Part shown: one piece after another, positions 46,321 through 58,310 of the stretch
How the letters are laid out: each line of letters begins with the position of its first letter
Numbering within the stretch: the first letter of the stretch is position 1
DNA from: Ectobius pallidus
Taxonomy: Eukaryota > Arthropoda > Insecta > Blattodea > Ectobiidae
Reading direction: 5' to 3'
Assembly (NCBI GenBank): GCA_964059195.1
Contig: CAXKWD010000003.1
Span: forward strand, 198,982,174 to 199,046,173
DNA: 64,000 nucleotides
The notes under the pieces: generated by a model
What the model saw: the letters and a program-made list of their open reading frames with translations, nothing else
Database searches by the model: none
Told to the model about the DNA's origin: nothing
Program-made: the position numbers and the translations under genes

Positions 46321-46417
46321 TATATAATGAAATGCTAACACAAAGGTATATATAACAGAACCCTCAATACAACAGAAATACTCTCCGGACCCAGGCAGGT
46401 TTCAATGTCTCACTCAC

Positions 46418-46642
46418 CTGGGTGCATCACCATCATGAAATATCTCAGGATGATGATGTGCAGCATTGAAGCCATTGAGAGAGAAGAAGAAGCTGGCGAC
46501 AAGCACAATCCACACCCACATGGTGAATGTGTTGACGAATGGTGCCCCGCTATAAGTGTGCATCACTGCAAGGGGGATGAATGGGATCAGATCCTGGAGG
46601 CAGAAGGAATGCTTTATTCTGCCTGAGAGCACCAGAGCCAGT
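46418..46642 (-). CDS. Cyt-b5-r: Cytochrome b5-related desaturase-like protein, penultimate exon
   Basis: Bounded by acceptor TGTTTCAG and donor CAG|GTGAGT. Encodes 75 residues with two membrane-like stretches (LIPFIPLAVMHTY and WVWIVLVASFFFSLNGF) and a histidine cluster GFNAAHHHPEIFHDGD. Both edges are split Arg codons that match the neighbouring exons. The 3.1 kb downstream intron is filled by mariner elements. Confidence 0.85.
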
Positions 46643-46969
46643 CTGAAACATACATGTGATACACATTGTTACTCTGCAAGGGGGAGTATGGAAAGGGTTA
46701 AACATAGTACAACTTCTCCACCTAGTCAATTTTTAAAATTTTATTATAATGTGACCAGATATGTTTTGTGTCACTAGAAGTGACGGAGATCTAAGAGGAT
46801 TTGAAAATTAGAGACACTAAACTACTGTGGCTCTTCATTTAATTAATTAATTTTCATCACTATGAGTTTAGTAATGCTGTTAAGTGTCAACATTGTTTTG
46901 TTTTGTTCAAATCCAATTGCATCTAGGGATGGCATGATTAGTCGGGTGCGCTTATGCGTATGTAGCAAT

Positions 46970-48960
46970 AGAAAGCACCAGGGGAGGATCGAATCCATGT
47001 GGAAGTACTATATGAACTGGCAGACATTATCTCCCCGTGGCTGAGGGACCTCATAGATGAATGTCTGGCTCAAGGAAGAGTTCCCTATTGTTTGAAGGCG
47101 GCGAACATTGTAATACTTGACAAGGAAAAGGACCCTTGGGATCTGAAATCTTACCGCCTGATCTGCCTTCTCAACAATATGGGAAAAATACAAGAAAGGC
47201 TTTTAAATACCAGGATAAGAGAAATCAGACTCATAAAGAGGATGAGTGAATGCCAGTATGGATTCAGAAAAAGAAGATGAATTGAAGAGCCATCAATGAA
47301 GTGATGGAGAGAATGAAATCCCCGGAGAAAAAGTATGTGATCAGAATCTTCATAGACATAGCCGGGGCCTTTGACAACTTATGGTGCCCCTATCTCTTTA
47401 AATAACTTAGAAACCTTCAATGCTCGCCAGCAATCTACCACTCACTCAGAGAATACTGTAGCAACAAGAGAGCTCACATCAAGAGAACAACAGGGAAAAT
47501 AAGAAAAAGAATCACAAAAGGATGTCCCCAGGGGTCAGTCCTTGGACCAGAATTCTGGGACATCACACTTGAATCTCTCTTAAATCTGTTAAGGTATCAG
47601 CGGGAAATCTGCAGCATGGTTGCGTATGCAAACGACTTACTAATTCTGACTCATAGAAACTGCAAGAGAGATATCGAAAATATATCTAATGTGATCCTGA
47701 CAGTGGTAGATGACTGGTGTAAAAGGGCAAAACTGCAGACAGCAGTGCACAAAACCACCTATGTACTAATGAAAGGAAAGTTGAGGAGAAATCCAACCAT
47801 AAGGGTCAATGGAAGTAGTATTTTAAGGTCAAAGCACAATAAATATCTTGGAATTCACGTGGATGAGACCCAGAGCTTCAGAACCCACGTGGAGATGGTG
47901 CAACGAAAATCAGAAAAGCTAACGATGAAACTTGCTGCAATGGGATAGAGGAAATTCTGAATCCCATTGCATACAATCAAGATATACCATAATGCCATCT
48001 TAGTAGCCATCGTGGGCTATGGAGCTGGAGTCTGGGGACATTGAGCTAGAAATGTCCATGTGAAGAAAATGCTCAGAAGTTCCCAATGAAAAGTACTACT
48101 GAGGTTCACTGGGGCTTTTGGAACGATACCAACCCTTGCCCTGCTGGTGACCATTGGTATATGGCTCCGGACCTCCAAATTAGGTGGAAAGGAGCCATAT
48201 ACTGGAGGAAGAAGAAAAATGTAGCCAAAGTTGTCGGGATAAGAAGTCACGACAGACAAAGAATAAGAAATGTACTAATCAACGAATGGCAGCAAGAATG
48301 GTCGTCAGCAGAGGCAGGCAGAAGGGCAAAGGAATTCTTCCCGGACATCAGGGAACGTCTGCACCTGCGACATCTTACACCAAACAAAGGGGCAATACAA
48401 TTCATGACTGGGCATGGCCCATTCAGGCCATACCTGAAAAAGTTCAAGAAGAGAAATGAAGACAACTGTCCTGCATGTGAGGGGTGTAAGCAGACGCCAG
48501 AACACATGCTCTTTGAATACCCCAGTGCATCAGAGGAAATTCTGGAAAAGAGGGCACTCCTACAAGAGAAATCTGTAGGAGAGATACTTAGGAACAAGGA
48601 AAAATATGCCATACTGGAGGAGCTTGCAGAACTTGTCATCGAGGAGGCGGCGAGGAAGTACAGGGCCAACAATGCAGCAAGAAGGGACACACTGGAGGTG
48701 ACAGTGGTGACAGAGATAGAGAGAGAGCTCCCCTAAGGTAATCCAAGAGATTGCGAGTGGTCCAGGCTCGTGGAAACAACAATAATTAAAAGAACAAGAA
48801 CCACATTAGAATCAACAGGAGAAGGGAACCCTCGCAATCCCTGGGGAGACAGGAAGAGCTGCAAAGCAGAGGATAAACCTATTGGGGAACGACTCGGAAG
48901 AAGGAGAATCTCAAAATAACCTAGAAGAAAGAAAGAAAGGAAAAAAATAATAAAATAAAC
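46970..48960 (+). mobile_element. R1-like non-LTR retrotransposon, 5'-truncated and decayed
   Basis: Lies antisense in the 5 kb intron of the desaturase-like gene. RT blocks in order: LYELADIISPWLRDLIDECL, DIAGAFDNLW, GCPQGSVLGP, and MVAYANDLLI, where YADD has become YAND, which should abolish catalysis. Then HNKYLGIHVDE and, in a shifted frame, FTGAFGTIPTLALL. The last open part (48086-48736) ends with NCPACEGCKQTPEHMLFEYP, an R1-type C-terminal zinc knuckle with its last Cys replaced by Tyr. Several stops and frameshifts make it inactive. Confidence 0.82.
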
Positions 48961-49319
48961 AAACAGATGACTAAATGCTGGCTGGTTAACAGGACAGTTG
49001 ATCAAAATGAAACTCAAATTTTAAAAAAGGAAAAATGTAATAGGATGAGAATGTCTTGGTAGGGAGAGCCGAAATCTATATTTGCCGAATACCCTTTTCT
49101 AACTGAAATGCTTGCATACCGGCAAACAAAGGCTAAGCTCTCCCCGCCTTTTAGTAGCTGTAATAATTTGTAGTTTGCTCTGTAGAGTAGCGTAGTTTAT
49201 AGACTACTGGACTCCAGTAGTAGTAGAATAGTAGAGTAGAGTACTTAATATTATCTGTAGAAATTTGATGTGCCTTGTTCTGTAGAAGAAAGTATATATG
49301 TAGTTTTGAATGTTTATTA

Positions 49320-50048
49320 CAGGGACCGGCAGAATAATCTGACGACTTCGAAATGCATATAAAAATAATAAACATCAATGTAATGCAAAGTTTAATAATC
49401 ACATTTGTTAGAGCAATAATTGCCATTTACAGCTCTTCCATTAGTTTTTGTTTGAATTGAAAATTGTGTCCGATAAATGACAACCACCATTTTGTAGACA
49501 TTCATGTAGTGTTGCCTTAAAGTTTTCCGTCACTCTCATGAGCATGTCGTTCGGTATTGCTAATTTAAAGTCATCCAGTTTATGAGGTCTTCCAACATAC
49601 ACTTTTGACTTGAGATAGCCCCAGAGAAAATAATCACACATCGTCAGATCCGGGGAGCGAGCAGGTCAGGGGAGATTACCATTTCTTGACAGAACACATC
49701 CCAGACCATACCCATTGAGTGTTTTGCTGTGCGCGCTGTAGCACCATCTTGTTGGAAACATATGTTTGGAGCATTAATTCCACGTCTAACCAATTCAGAA
49801 CAAAATAGCGGCAATACACAACGACATGTTCATGAGAGCAGAAAACTTCAAGGCAACGCTACATGAATGTCTACAAAATGGTGGTCATCATTTATCGGAC
49901 ACAATTTTCAATTCAAACAAAAACTAATGGAAGAACTGTAAATGGCAATTATTGCTCTAACAAATGTGATAATTAAACTTTGCATTACATTGATGTTTAT
50001 TATTTTTATATGCATTTCGAAGTTGTCAGATTATTCTGCCGGTCCCTG
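49320..50048. mobile_element. Fold-back mariner derivative
   Basis: TA-flanked; termini CAGGGACCGGCAGAATAATC. Arms of about 227 bp (49320-49549 and 49822-50048) are inverted copies. On the minus strand the spacer and left arm read ICFQQDGATARTA (second catalytic Asp), then DLLAPDLTMCDYFLWGYLKS (third acidic site region) and KATLHECLQNGGCHLSD, the C-terminal half of a mariner-type transposase; the right arm repeats its last part inverted. Confidence 0.88.
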
Positions 50049-51688
50049 TATAATCTTTATAATATGAAATTACAATAAAGTTAAAATAAAATAAAATCTT
50101 ATCAGATTACATCCCTGTATAGAAGCCTAGACACCAGAATCTCTTCAAAAAGATTTATTTTATTATTTTATTATTATGTACACAAGCAAGATTCCCTGAA
50201 GATGGTTGAAAGTAACAGAAAGTCCTAGGAGAAAAAATACAAGAAGTTTAAAAGAAAGGTAATATGCAATTATATTGATCTAGCTCACCATTACTATACA
50301 GCATGATTTTAAACACTTTGAATTTAAAAAGTAGTTATTGTGTATGAACAGTTATTTGACACATTTTTTAAACTTCTGATTTCCAATGTGTAGGCATTCT
50401 GGTATAATTAGATATACTTCTCAGCCAATATCCAGTCTATGTTTATACACTACATATGAAAGTTACCAATATCCTCTTTATCAAGTGCACTTTTTGTTAA
50501 TATACTGGTAGCAAGTTTGTTCCTAACAGTTATAAGGAAAAGTTATAAATCAGCTGGGTTTTCTGGCACAAAGACTGGCACATCTGTAAAGACAATGCAC
50601 ATCATTATTAGTAGAGACTGGATATTAGGCAAAACGCATATTCTTAACCATTATATATGTGAAGCGCATGCGCGGACAAACGTCTATGTTACAATTTTGT
50701 GAAAATTGATATATTCAAGGAAAAACGTCTATGATGTGTCCATGATCCATATTTGCAGGTAGCTTGAGCATATCTCAACAGATGGCTTCAGTATTCTGGA
50801 AATTGTGATGTGAAATTCGTTTTAAAAGTCATGGAACAAACGTCTATGTTACACCGCTTCCCGTGCGAGCATGACAACAATGTTACAATTGAATACATAA
50901 TGAACACATTCTAGTCAAGAGGTTGCTGTAGTGTTTTCTTCTGTATATTACTAAGTTTATTAAGTATCTTGAAGACAAAGTGGTCATGCAGTCAGATGAT
51001 AAGTTTGATTATGTGTTTTATGAAAAGGGAGTGAAAATGAATTTTCTTGTGATGTATTCAGGTGTTATTTAAATTACGAGTCTCAGAGCCTCAGCTACAA
51101 GGATTGCTCATGGTATCGAGAAACATTCGTCAATGTAACAAACTGCAGAATGCTTTTCTTTAATCAGTGATAATTGAAAATATGATATGCAGAAAATAAG
51201 TTATACGAGTATTTGTAATCAATTTCCGAGTTCAGCTCCAGATTGATTCATTAAGCTGGGCATAAGGAAGGAAAAGATGTAAAGTTTTATAAGCATATGT
51301 GAAGGAATACGTGGGTAGTGTTATTTTTCAGAGCAACTTTCAAGGCATATAGGAACACTGTAAAACAATATGTTGCCATGAGCACTGATCTGCATTTGAT
51401 AAATTCTTTCTAATATATTACCATAAAACAGGAACTAAATCGAGCATTACTCCTGTACTGGTCGACCAATTTTGTCTATAATCAATAGGCTTCTTCCCAT
51501 GGACGTTATAAATATGTATACCAAGTTTCATGAAAATCTGATAAAGCATATTTGAGTTATCATGTGTACAGACAACAGACACACGGAGAGACGGACAAAC
51601 ATTTTCCCATTCCCCACACAATCTCATGAAGTACCATTCTGGCACTTAATAAGGACAGATGGTTGCAAGACTACTGAATGTGCAGTAC
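50049..51688. other. Intron of the desaturase-like gene; no gene seen
   Basis: ACAAACGTCTATGTTACA occurs twice (about 50675 and 50835) with a variant near 51127. 51540-51610 ends in an ACAGACAACAGACACACGG stretch typical of a dispersed repeat end. No coding signal. Confidence 0.4.
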
Positions 51689-51880
51689 CTGATGAAGATG
51701 TGTGCATGGAATAGCAGGGAGTACACAATGGGGCTGTAGAGCCACGACACGTAGCGTATCACAAATGACTTGGAGTGGAGCGGCACCCACTGCATGATGG
51801 GCTCAAACAGCGCCAGCTCCAGGTCTAGCAGTGAGTTGGTGTACAGATGGTGGCTCAGTGCATGGCTCACCCTCCATTCC
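51689..51880 (-). CDS. Cyt-b5-r: Cytochrome b5-related desaturase-like protein, internal exon (most 5' found)
   Basis: Acceptor TTTTTCAG and donor AG|GTACTG. Encodes 64 residues beginning EWRVSHALSHHLYTNSLLDLELALFEP, with an HxxxHH histidine box, and a membrane stretch (YVSWLYSPIVYSLLF). Both splice phases match the next exon. The upstream coding part, including any cytochrome b5 HPGG domain, was not found in 51881-64000, so a long intron or loss is implied. Confidence 0.82.
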
Positions 51881-51994
51881 CTGAAAAACAATCAGTAACT
51901 TTCAATTCAAATTCCTACACAAAGTGCTGGTAGTGGCTGCATTGTGAGATATGTGCATTCATTTACCTCAGCCTCATGCAAAGCCATAGTTACT

Positions 51995-52385
51995 ACATTT
52001 TTATGCAGAATTCAGATCAATCTGAACACAATCCCATTCCAATTTGATCCCTTTTAAAACTTTCGATCCAATATTGAAAACAATGTTTCCGAGAGAACCC
52101 ACAGAATGCACTAGTCCCACATTCCATGACCAATGAAATTCTTCTCATCACACACGAGAACATCGTGAGGACACTGAGGACCAATGAAACGTCTGATTAG
52201 CGTATTGAGATTGAACTGAATAAGGGTAGTGTTTTCATGGCGTTTGCATATGATCTCAGACCGATCTGATCCTACTTTTTAGCGGGATTGACCTTGAGAC
52301 TCAGATCAATCTGAGTTCCCGTTTTCATGAAAATTTCAATCCGGTAAGAAGATTCAGATTGATCTGGATTCTGCATGAAAATATA
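51995..52385. mobile_element. MITE with repeated TCAGATCAATCTGA palindrome
   Basis: Ends read TTTTATGCAGAATTCAGATC and, inverted, TTTCATGCAGAATCCAGATC. The near-palindrome occurs at 52011-52026, 52256-52269, 52301-52314 and 52353-52368. Confidence 0.65.
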
Positions 52386-53332
52386 GTCATTGTTCATGAG
52401 GAAGTAATTAAAGATCTGAGTTTGTGGAAGATGTGCCAAGCTTAAAAATATCTATGAAAAAGTGTGTTTTAAGCAATATTTAAACAAAATTGTTGGAGTG
52501 ATTTCGAGAAAATCATGGAAAAAAATTCATGTAATGTGGCAGAAAGCCTAAGAAAAATTCAAATTCTTTATTGCTTGCTGCTATTGGCTCCAATAAGACC
52601 TGGCCATTTACTTCAATCATTTCCTGCTTCCTCATTGGCCCACTCCCAGCAGGTCTTGTTACCCACCTCTTTTGAACAAGCTCACTTCCTCCCAGAAGAT
52701 GGCTGCAGAGCTAGAAGCAGCCAAAAGCTCGGTACTAATAAATCCATTCACCTGACTGCAAGCCAAAGAGTCTTATCAACGTTGAGAAAGTCTCAGGATA
52801 TACATTATCAATATACAGTGAAACCTCTCCTTAAGGACACCCCCAAGGTATGGACACCCCTCATGTATGAACAGATTTTTATGTCCCAGCTGAAATAATA
52901 TGGAAAGAATAAACTAAACTCTCATTTATGTATAAGATACTCTCACACACGGATACAGATAGCTGTTTGACACTCCTAAAGCTTTCTTTACTTCCTGACT
53001 ATAGACAGAAATTATAGGCCTACTTTATAGAAATTGTAATAAGAATATTTTGGATAATATCCATTTATTTATTTTTTTAAAAAAGGTGCTAGTACTACGT
53101 ACCATTGCATACCATCACAAAAAAGCGCTGCTTATAACACAGGTCTGCTGTGTATACCATTTGATACATTTACAATAAAGAAAAAATTGGTAGGCCTACT
53201 TATATGATTACTGTCACAAAGTGAAGCCCATGAGGCATCCCTTTTTACTGCAGATTTTATCAATTACTTTTGCAATGAGATTTTTGCTTTGTGACTTTTC
53301 AGAGATGTTGCAATAAAGTCATCACTAGGGTT
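52386..53332. other. No gene seen
   Basis: ACAGTGAAACCTCTCCTTAA near 52816 resembles a pogo/Tigger terminus, without a partner. The open frame at 52515-52898 has no recognisable domain and is not called. Confidence 0.35.
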
Positions 53333-53880
53333 CGGATGTTTGTGACCTAAAAAAGTGGAAAATATGACTGCAAATATGACCTTAAAAATGACTAAATATG
53401 ACCCAAAAATCCTAAATATGACCACATAAAAATACTTATTTTTCTAAAAATAAATGTCCCAATTTAAAACATTTAACAACACTAAATTATTACATCACAT
53501 TAATTTAATCAGATAATCACTTTTTAACAATTTTACAGGTGATTTAGAGTTTTACTTGAAAATAACTTCTAATCTGTTAATGTTTCCAGATACCACTGCA
53601 AATGTGAACAGAAAACATGTCTGTTGGAAGTTGTTAATAGCAAGGAGGAAGGGGTAATTGTGCTATCACTTGTTATTATCCCTTCGCATTTCAGTTACAG
53701 TAAAACCAAAATGTTTGTGACTCTTTTCAGAAAAGTCGACAATTTAGTGCACATACTGCACAACTGTTCTCCTTTCCCGAATTTATAACTCTAATGTGAC
53801 GTTAAATTACAAATATGACCGAAATATGACTAAGACCTTGAAAATGACCAAAATATGACTTTACATGCAAAATAAAAACG
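53333..53880. mobile_element. hAT-like MITE fragment
   Basis: TAGGGTTCGGATGTTTGTGA start and an interior of AAATATGACC-type repeats resemble the CAGGGC hAT family at 15749 and 57540; the right terminus was not found. Confidence 0.45.
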
Positions 53881-54240
53881 GTCCAATTAGGATAACGAAT
53901 GTCCAATTCATGTTTAATTTGTGTTTGCGGCGAGAACGGAAGTCAGGATAAAAATATGACATGTCATAAACATATGAACCATAGTCATCACATTCATGAA
54001 TGAAAATTACATGTAGATGGAGGCTTGAAAGAAATATAGTATTGCATTTGAAAATGAAATTACATAAAGAAAAAAAAAACAAGTCGTATGCTGCAGCACT
54101 GTAAGAGAAAACGTCATTATACCATAGGCCTCTGTTATTATGAGGCACATGATTTTTGTGAAGATCTGAAGGTAATGAGTTCACGTTCAAGTTTACACGA
54201 TGACACAAGATTTCATAACCACTTTCATGAAACTAATTAC

Positions 54241-54894
54241 CAGACCTGGGATTTTGGGCTCTAAAAAATCAGTTTTAGGCACCTAAAATAGGCTTTTAAA
54301 ACAAGTAAATAGGTTTTTAAAAGAGAAAATAGGCACTTAAAATATGCTTCAAAAATGTGTAAATAGATAGAAAGTACACTTTAAAATATTACAATATACA
54401 CTTAAACTGTAATATGGTCTTTTTTTACTGCAAGAAACGTGGTATACCTATTCTTACAGAATTAACTGCAAAATTAGGCATCTCGAACTATATTCACTTA
54501 AACAGATGTTCTTTCACTGGTGACTTGACAGAGTAGTCCTTCCCCCTTAATTCCCCTTAATCCTCCCCCGTCAGTCAGCATTGCTTTAGTGACAATTGTT
54601 TGGAATAATGAAATTTCTGTGAAAAACCCACCTCTGCTGTTCTGCTTTTCATTAAGGGATGTCCATTATAAGATTGTAAAAATTATAGAAGTTGAATTTT
54701 ATTTTAAATGTACAAAATAGGCATTTTAGGCAATAAAAGAGTAAAATAGGCTCTAAAGGTCCAAATAGGCATTTTAGGGCACTATAAAACTCTATAAATG
54801 TAAGTGATTTACAATGAAACGTCCACATATTTAAAAATTGTCATGTTATTTCATAAAGAACTAAATAGGCATTTGCCTTAAAATCCCAGGTCTA
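54241..54894. mobile_element. hAT MITE, family ACCTGGGATTTT, copy 2
   Basis: Termini CAGACCTGGGATTTTGGGC and (inverted) TAGACCTGGGATTTTAAGG; perfect TSD CTAATTAC (54233-54240, 54895-54902). Confidence 0.9.
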
Positions 54895-55199
54895 CTAATT
54901 ACATACATTTTCTATTCCAATGCAACTGCAAGGTTCATCTTATTTCTGAAGTTCAAATGGTTGAAATCCCACATACACGTTTTAAGCACATTTGAATCCA
55001 GGCATTTCACAATTTCCTCACTTCATTTTACGAAATGTGAACTATTACTATTATAGTTTCATGAAAAGTTGGAATCAGCCGAAACTGCAGGGTGTCGTCA
55101 CTCAATGTTGCCAGAACATCTTGCATTTGCGCATTGAAGCACAAAGCAGTTGCAAAACTTAGTAACAAAACCCAATTTCATCGTGTAAAGTAGCCTTTA

Positions 55200-56480
55200 G
55201 AAGAATTTTTCTCTTGGTCATAGGGTCCAGCTATGCCATTAGAGTAAAACTCAAAAAAATTGAAGATGTATGGCAACAAAAGTATACAATAGTACTATAC
55301 ATGATGGTCCGATATTCCACTGTTTCATCAAAAGATAAGACGTTAAAACAACTAATCAAAAGAATAATTACCAGTGGATGTGGTTTTTTTGTTCTCACAA
55401 CGTTTCGACCCTCTCCATCGGGCCTTCATCGGGTGACTGGGTAAGACTTGAAGAAGAAGCCGCCTCACAACCCCTCCGCTGGGGTGCGTTGTTAACCATG
55501 AAGCTTGTGTTTCTAATGTGTTTGTTAATCCACTCCTTGGGCACTCCATATTCACACTGCTCTACACCACATTAAGGGGGCGGTGGAAATGTAAACTCAC
55601 ATTTATCTCTTACAGTTCTGATCAAGGCCAACCAATCCTCTCCTATATCCCCTTCATATCTATTCAGACATAAGTTCCTGTTCCCAATGATGTTCCAGGC
55701 TTCGACTATCTTCCTCATAGCTTCTTCCCCCTCCACCTGTATCAATTTTACATCTCCGATGCCATGCTTTTTTTCTATCATATGCTGGGTCAAACCCGTG
55801 GACACTCTCCCATATTTAACGTCTCTCTCATGCTCTTTTAACCCTGTCCTCACACTCCTGAGCATGAGAGAGACGTTAAATATGGGAAAGTGTCCACAGG
55901 TTTGGCCCATGGCATCGGAGATGTAAAATTGATACAGGTGGAGGGGGAAGAAGCTATGAGGAAGGTAGTCGAAGCCTGGAACATCATTGGGAACAGGGAC
56001 TTATGTATGAATAGATATGAAGGGGATATAGGAGAGGATTGGTTGGCTTTGATCAGAACTGTAAGAGATAAATGTGAGTTTACATTTCCACCGCCCCCTG
56101 AATGCGGTGTAGAGCAGTGTGAATATGGAGTGCTCAAGGAGTGGATTAACAAACACATTAGAAACACGAGCTTCATGGTTAACAGCGCACCCCAGTGGAG
56201 GGGTTGTGAGGCGGCGTCTTCTTTAAGTCTTACTCAGTCACCCGATGAAGGCCCGATGGAGAGGGTTGAAACGTTGTGAGAACAAAAAAACCACATCCAC
56301 TGGTAATTATTCTTTTCATTAGTTGTTTCAACTTCTTATCTTTATACAATAGTATTCCGAATTACCTAAAGTCACTAAATGATACCTCATTCTTAAAAAA
56401 AACGAAGACAATTCTCATATCTGAAATATTGTACAGCATAAATGACATTTTCCCAATAAATTATCAAAACTATTACTAAA
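55200..56480 (+). mobile_element. LINE RT C-terminal fragment split by a Penelope-like insertion
   Basis: Left part ends ...KVYNS (to 55294); after the insertion the same frame continues SIPNYLKSLNDTSFLKKTK to a stop near 56477. The 10-bp TSD TACAATAGTA (55285-55294 and 56345-56354) marks the insertion. Confidence 0.7.
55295..56344. mobile_element. Penelope-like element as a near-perfect palindrome
   Basis: Arms of roughly 485-520 bp meet at about 55858. Each arm encodes, outward from the centre, LKEHERDVKYGRVSTGLTQH (left, minus strand; the right arm keeps part), then GDVKLIQVEGEEAMRK, VEAWNIIGNR, RYEGDIGEDWLALIRTVRD. This resembles the C-terminal GIY-YIG endonuclease region of Penelope-like elements. 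The distal parts contain CCCGATGAAGG...GTTGAAACGTTGTG, the position where Penelope elements often keep a hammerhead motif. Confidence 0.7.
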
Positions 56481-57217
56481 ATTAAAACTGTGAATTGTAG
56501 ATTTAAGTAATATTAATCAATTATAGATACCGGAAACTGTGAATTATAAATAAGTAATACTGATTATTTACAGATAAGTACTGTATATTTCAGCACAGTA
56601 AAAAGCACTGTCCTATGTCATAGACATATTAATTTCGTGAATTACAAAACATTACAAATTTTATTTTTCTATTTATTTGTGTGGCTATACTAGCTTGCGT
56701 TCCGATCTGTGGTTACAACGAAATACACACTAGTTTAATCAAGTGTGGCATTTGGAGAACACTTTCAAAGCACTGTGTTAGAGAATGCATTAGCAAAACA
56801 TGCTCGTTGGCCCTGTATACCACCATCTATTATGTCTTGTTTAATCGTCAAGATAAATGTACCGCGATCTCATTTGCACAATGGAAAGCATCTAAAGTCT
56901 GGTTGTTCTAAGAAGGAAACCTGAAGTAAACAAAAACCATTACATCTATCTCACTCTAGCACATTACTCGTATGACTTAAGAGTAAGACAGACATACTGG
57001 TTTTTGTTTACTTCCGTTTCCTTCTTAGCTTGTCTCGGGTATAAGTAGTCTACCTTCTCCGTATTGCCTTAGGTCACTAATAGATTATAACACAATATTA
57101 AATCGTAAACATTTCTTTCTTTCATAGTGTTCATTCCTGGAATAAAATGCATTTACCTGCATTTCCTATCAATGTGATTACCGTAGTGGTTTTTAAGAAA
57201 GTATGTAATCAATAATT
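56481..57217. other. No gene seen
   Basis: AT-rich; a 20-25 bp GTTTTTGTTTACTTC-like stretch near 56925 recurs inverted near 56998-57025, a possible small MITE. Confidence 0.35.
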
Positions 57218-57426
57218 CAATAAAAGAAGTGTTTAAAAATATTACAAGTCAGTGGATAAAAGTTAAAATCACCACACGTTTCAACTCTCCCCTGGAGTCT
57301 TCCTCTTCCTCAGAGTACTGCATGAGAAGTCACCTGAAGAAGACTCCAGGGGAGAGTTGAAACGTTGTGTGGTGATTTTAACTTTCATCCACTGACTTGT
57401 AATATTTTTAAACACTTCTTTTATTG
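57218..57426. mobile_element. Short Penelope-type palindrome with hammerhead-like core
   Basis: Arms 57218-57302 and 57339-57426 are near-perfect inverted copies with a 36-bp spacer. The right arm has CTGAAGA (57334-57340) and GAAAC (57359-57363) separated by 18 nt able to form a short stem, the core arrangement of a hammerhead ribozyme. Confidence 0.55.
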
Positions 57427-57539
57427 GATTTGTCTCAGAGGAAATTTGGGACCGATATGGATGTTTTATAATCAATAATTATGAGGTGGAAATGAATGCC
57501 GTGCTGCATATAATAAATAGTAGCTTCATTGGTTATAAA

Positions 57540-58302
57540 CAGGGCCCGGATTCTGATGACCTAAAATTGTTTGACCTATAAAATGACCCTAAATTTTAAA
57601 GAAAATGACTTAATAATCATAAAAAATTACCTAAAAACTTGACATTTTCTTCATAAAAAAATTATTATTCTCCACACGAAGTTATAGACTAATTTGTACA
57701 TAATTTTAAAAACTGTAAATAACTGTAATGTTGTAAATGTTCTTTTCTCACGGAAATTTATACTGGCACTGAGGCACTGGTGAGTCAAAATTCGGCATTT
57801 CCTTTTGTGGTCTGCCGGATTATATTGTTGTTTATTGAGGGTAAACAGAAGTTTGCACTCTCAAATCCAACCAGGTGGCAGACTCTGGTGCCAAGTCAAT
57901 CTAATAACAATAGTAATATAATACAACATTTTGGCGTTTCTTTGATTCTCATTTCCGACTGAGACATGGCAACACGTTAAAACGGAATTTTCCCTTCTTG
58001 CATTAAACAAACAACACTTCAAAAACAGCACCACTAGCGACGAAAAAAAAAAAAATTCATACACTCAATGCAAATACATGAAAATGACTAAATAAGGAAC
58101 CAAATGACACGAAAATGACAAAATAATGACCTAAAATTGAAATAAATGCCCTAAAAATTTAAAATGGCATAAAATGACAAAAAATGACCTAATAAAAATG
58201 CATTTCTACAATCTAGAGGCCATGATTAGGATTTATCTACAAGTTGGCAATGTCTATGCAGCATCAATAAAAAGATGACATGTCATTAGAATCCGGGCTC
58301 TG
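57540..58302. mobile_element. Non-autonomous hAT, family CAGGGC, copy 2
   Basis: Termini CAGGGCCCGGATTCTGATGA and (inverted) CAGAGCCCGGATTCTAATGA; perfect TSD GTTATAAA (57532-57539, 58303-58310). Confidence 0.9.
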
Positions 58303-58310
58303 GTTATAAA

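Noticed and set aside
48086..48736. 216-residue frame as a host protein
   Set aside because: It is the 3' part of the R1-like element, ending in its zinc knuckle.
52816..52870. Pogo/Tigger-like terminus ACAGTGAAACCTCTCCTTAA
   Set aside because: No matching inverted terminus within a reasonable distance and no transposase.
55687..56176. Open frames SPMPCFFSIICWVKP and similar on either strand
   Set aside because: Antisense shadows of the two Penelope-like arms.
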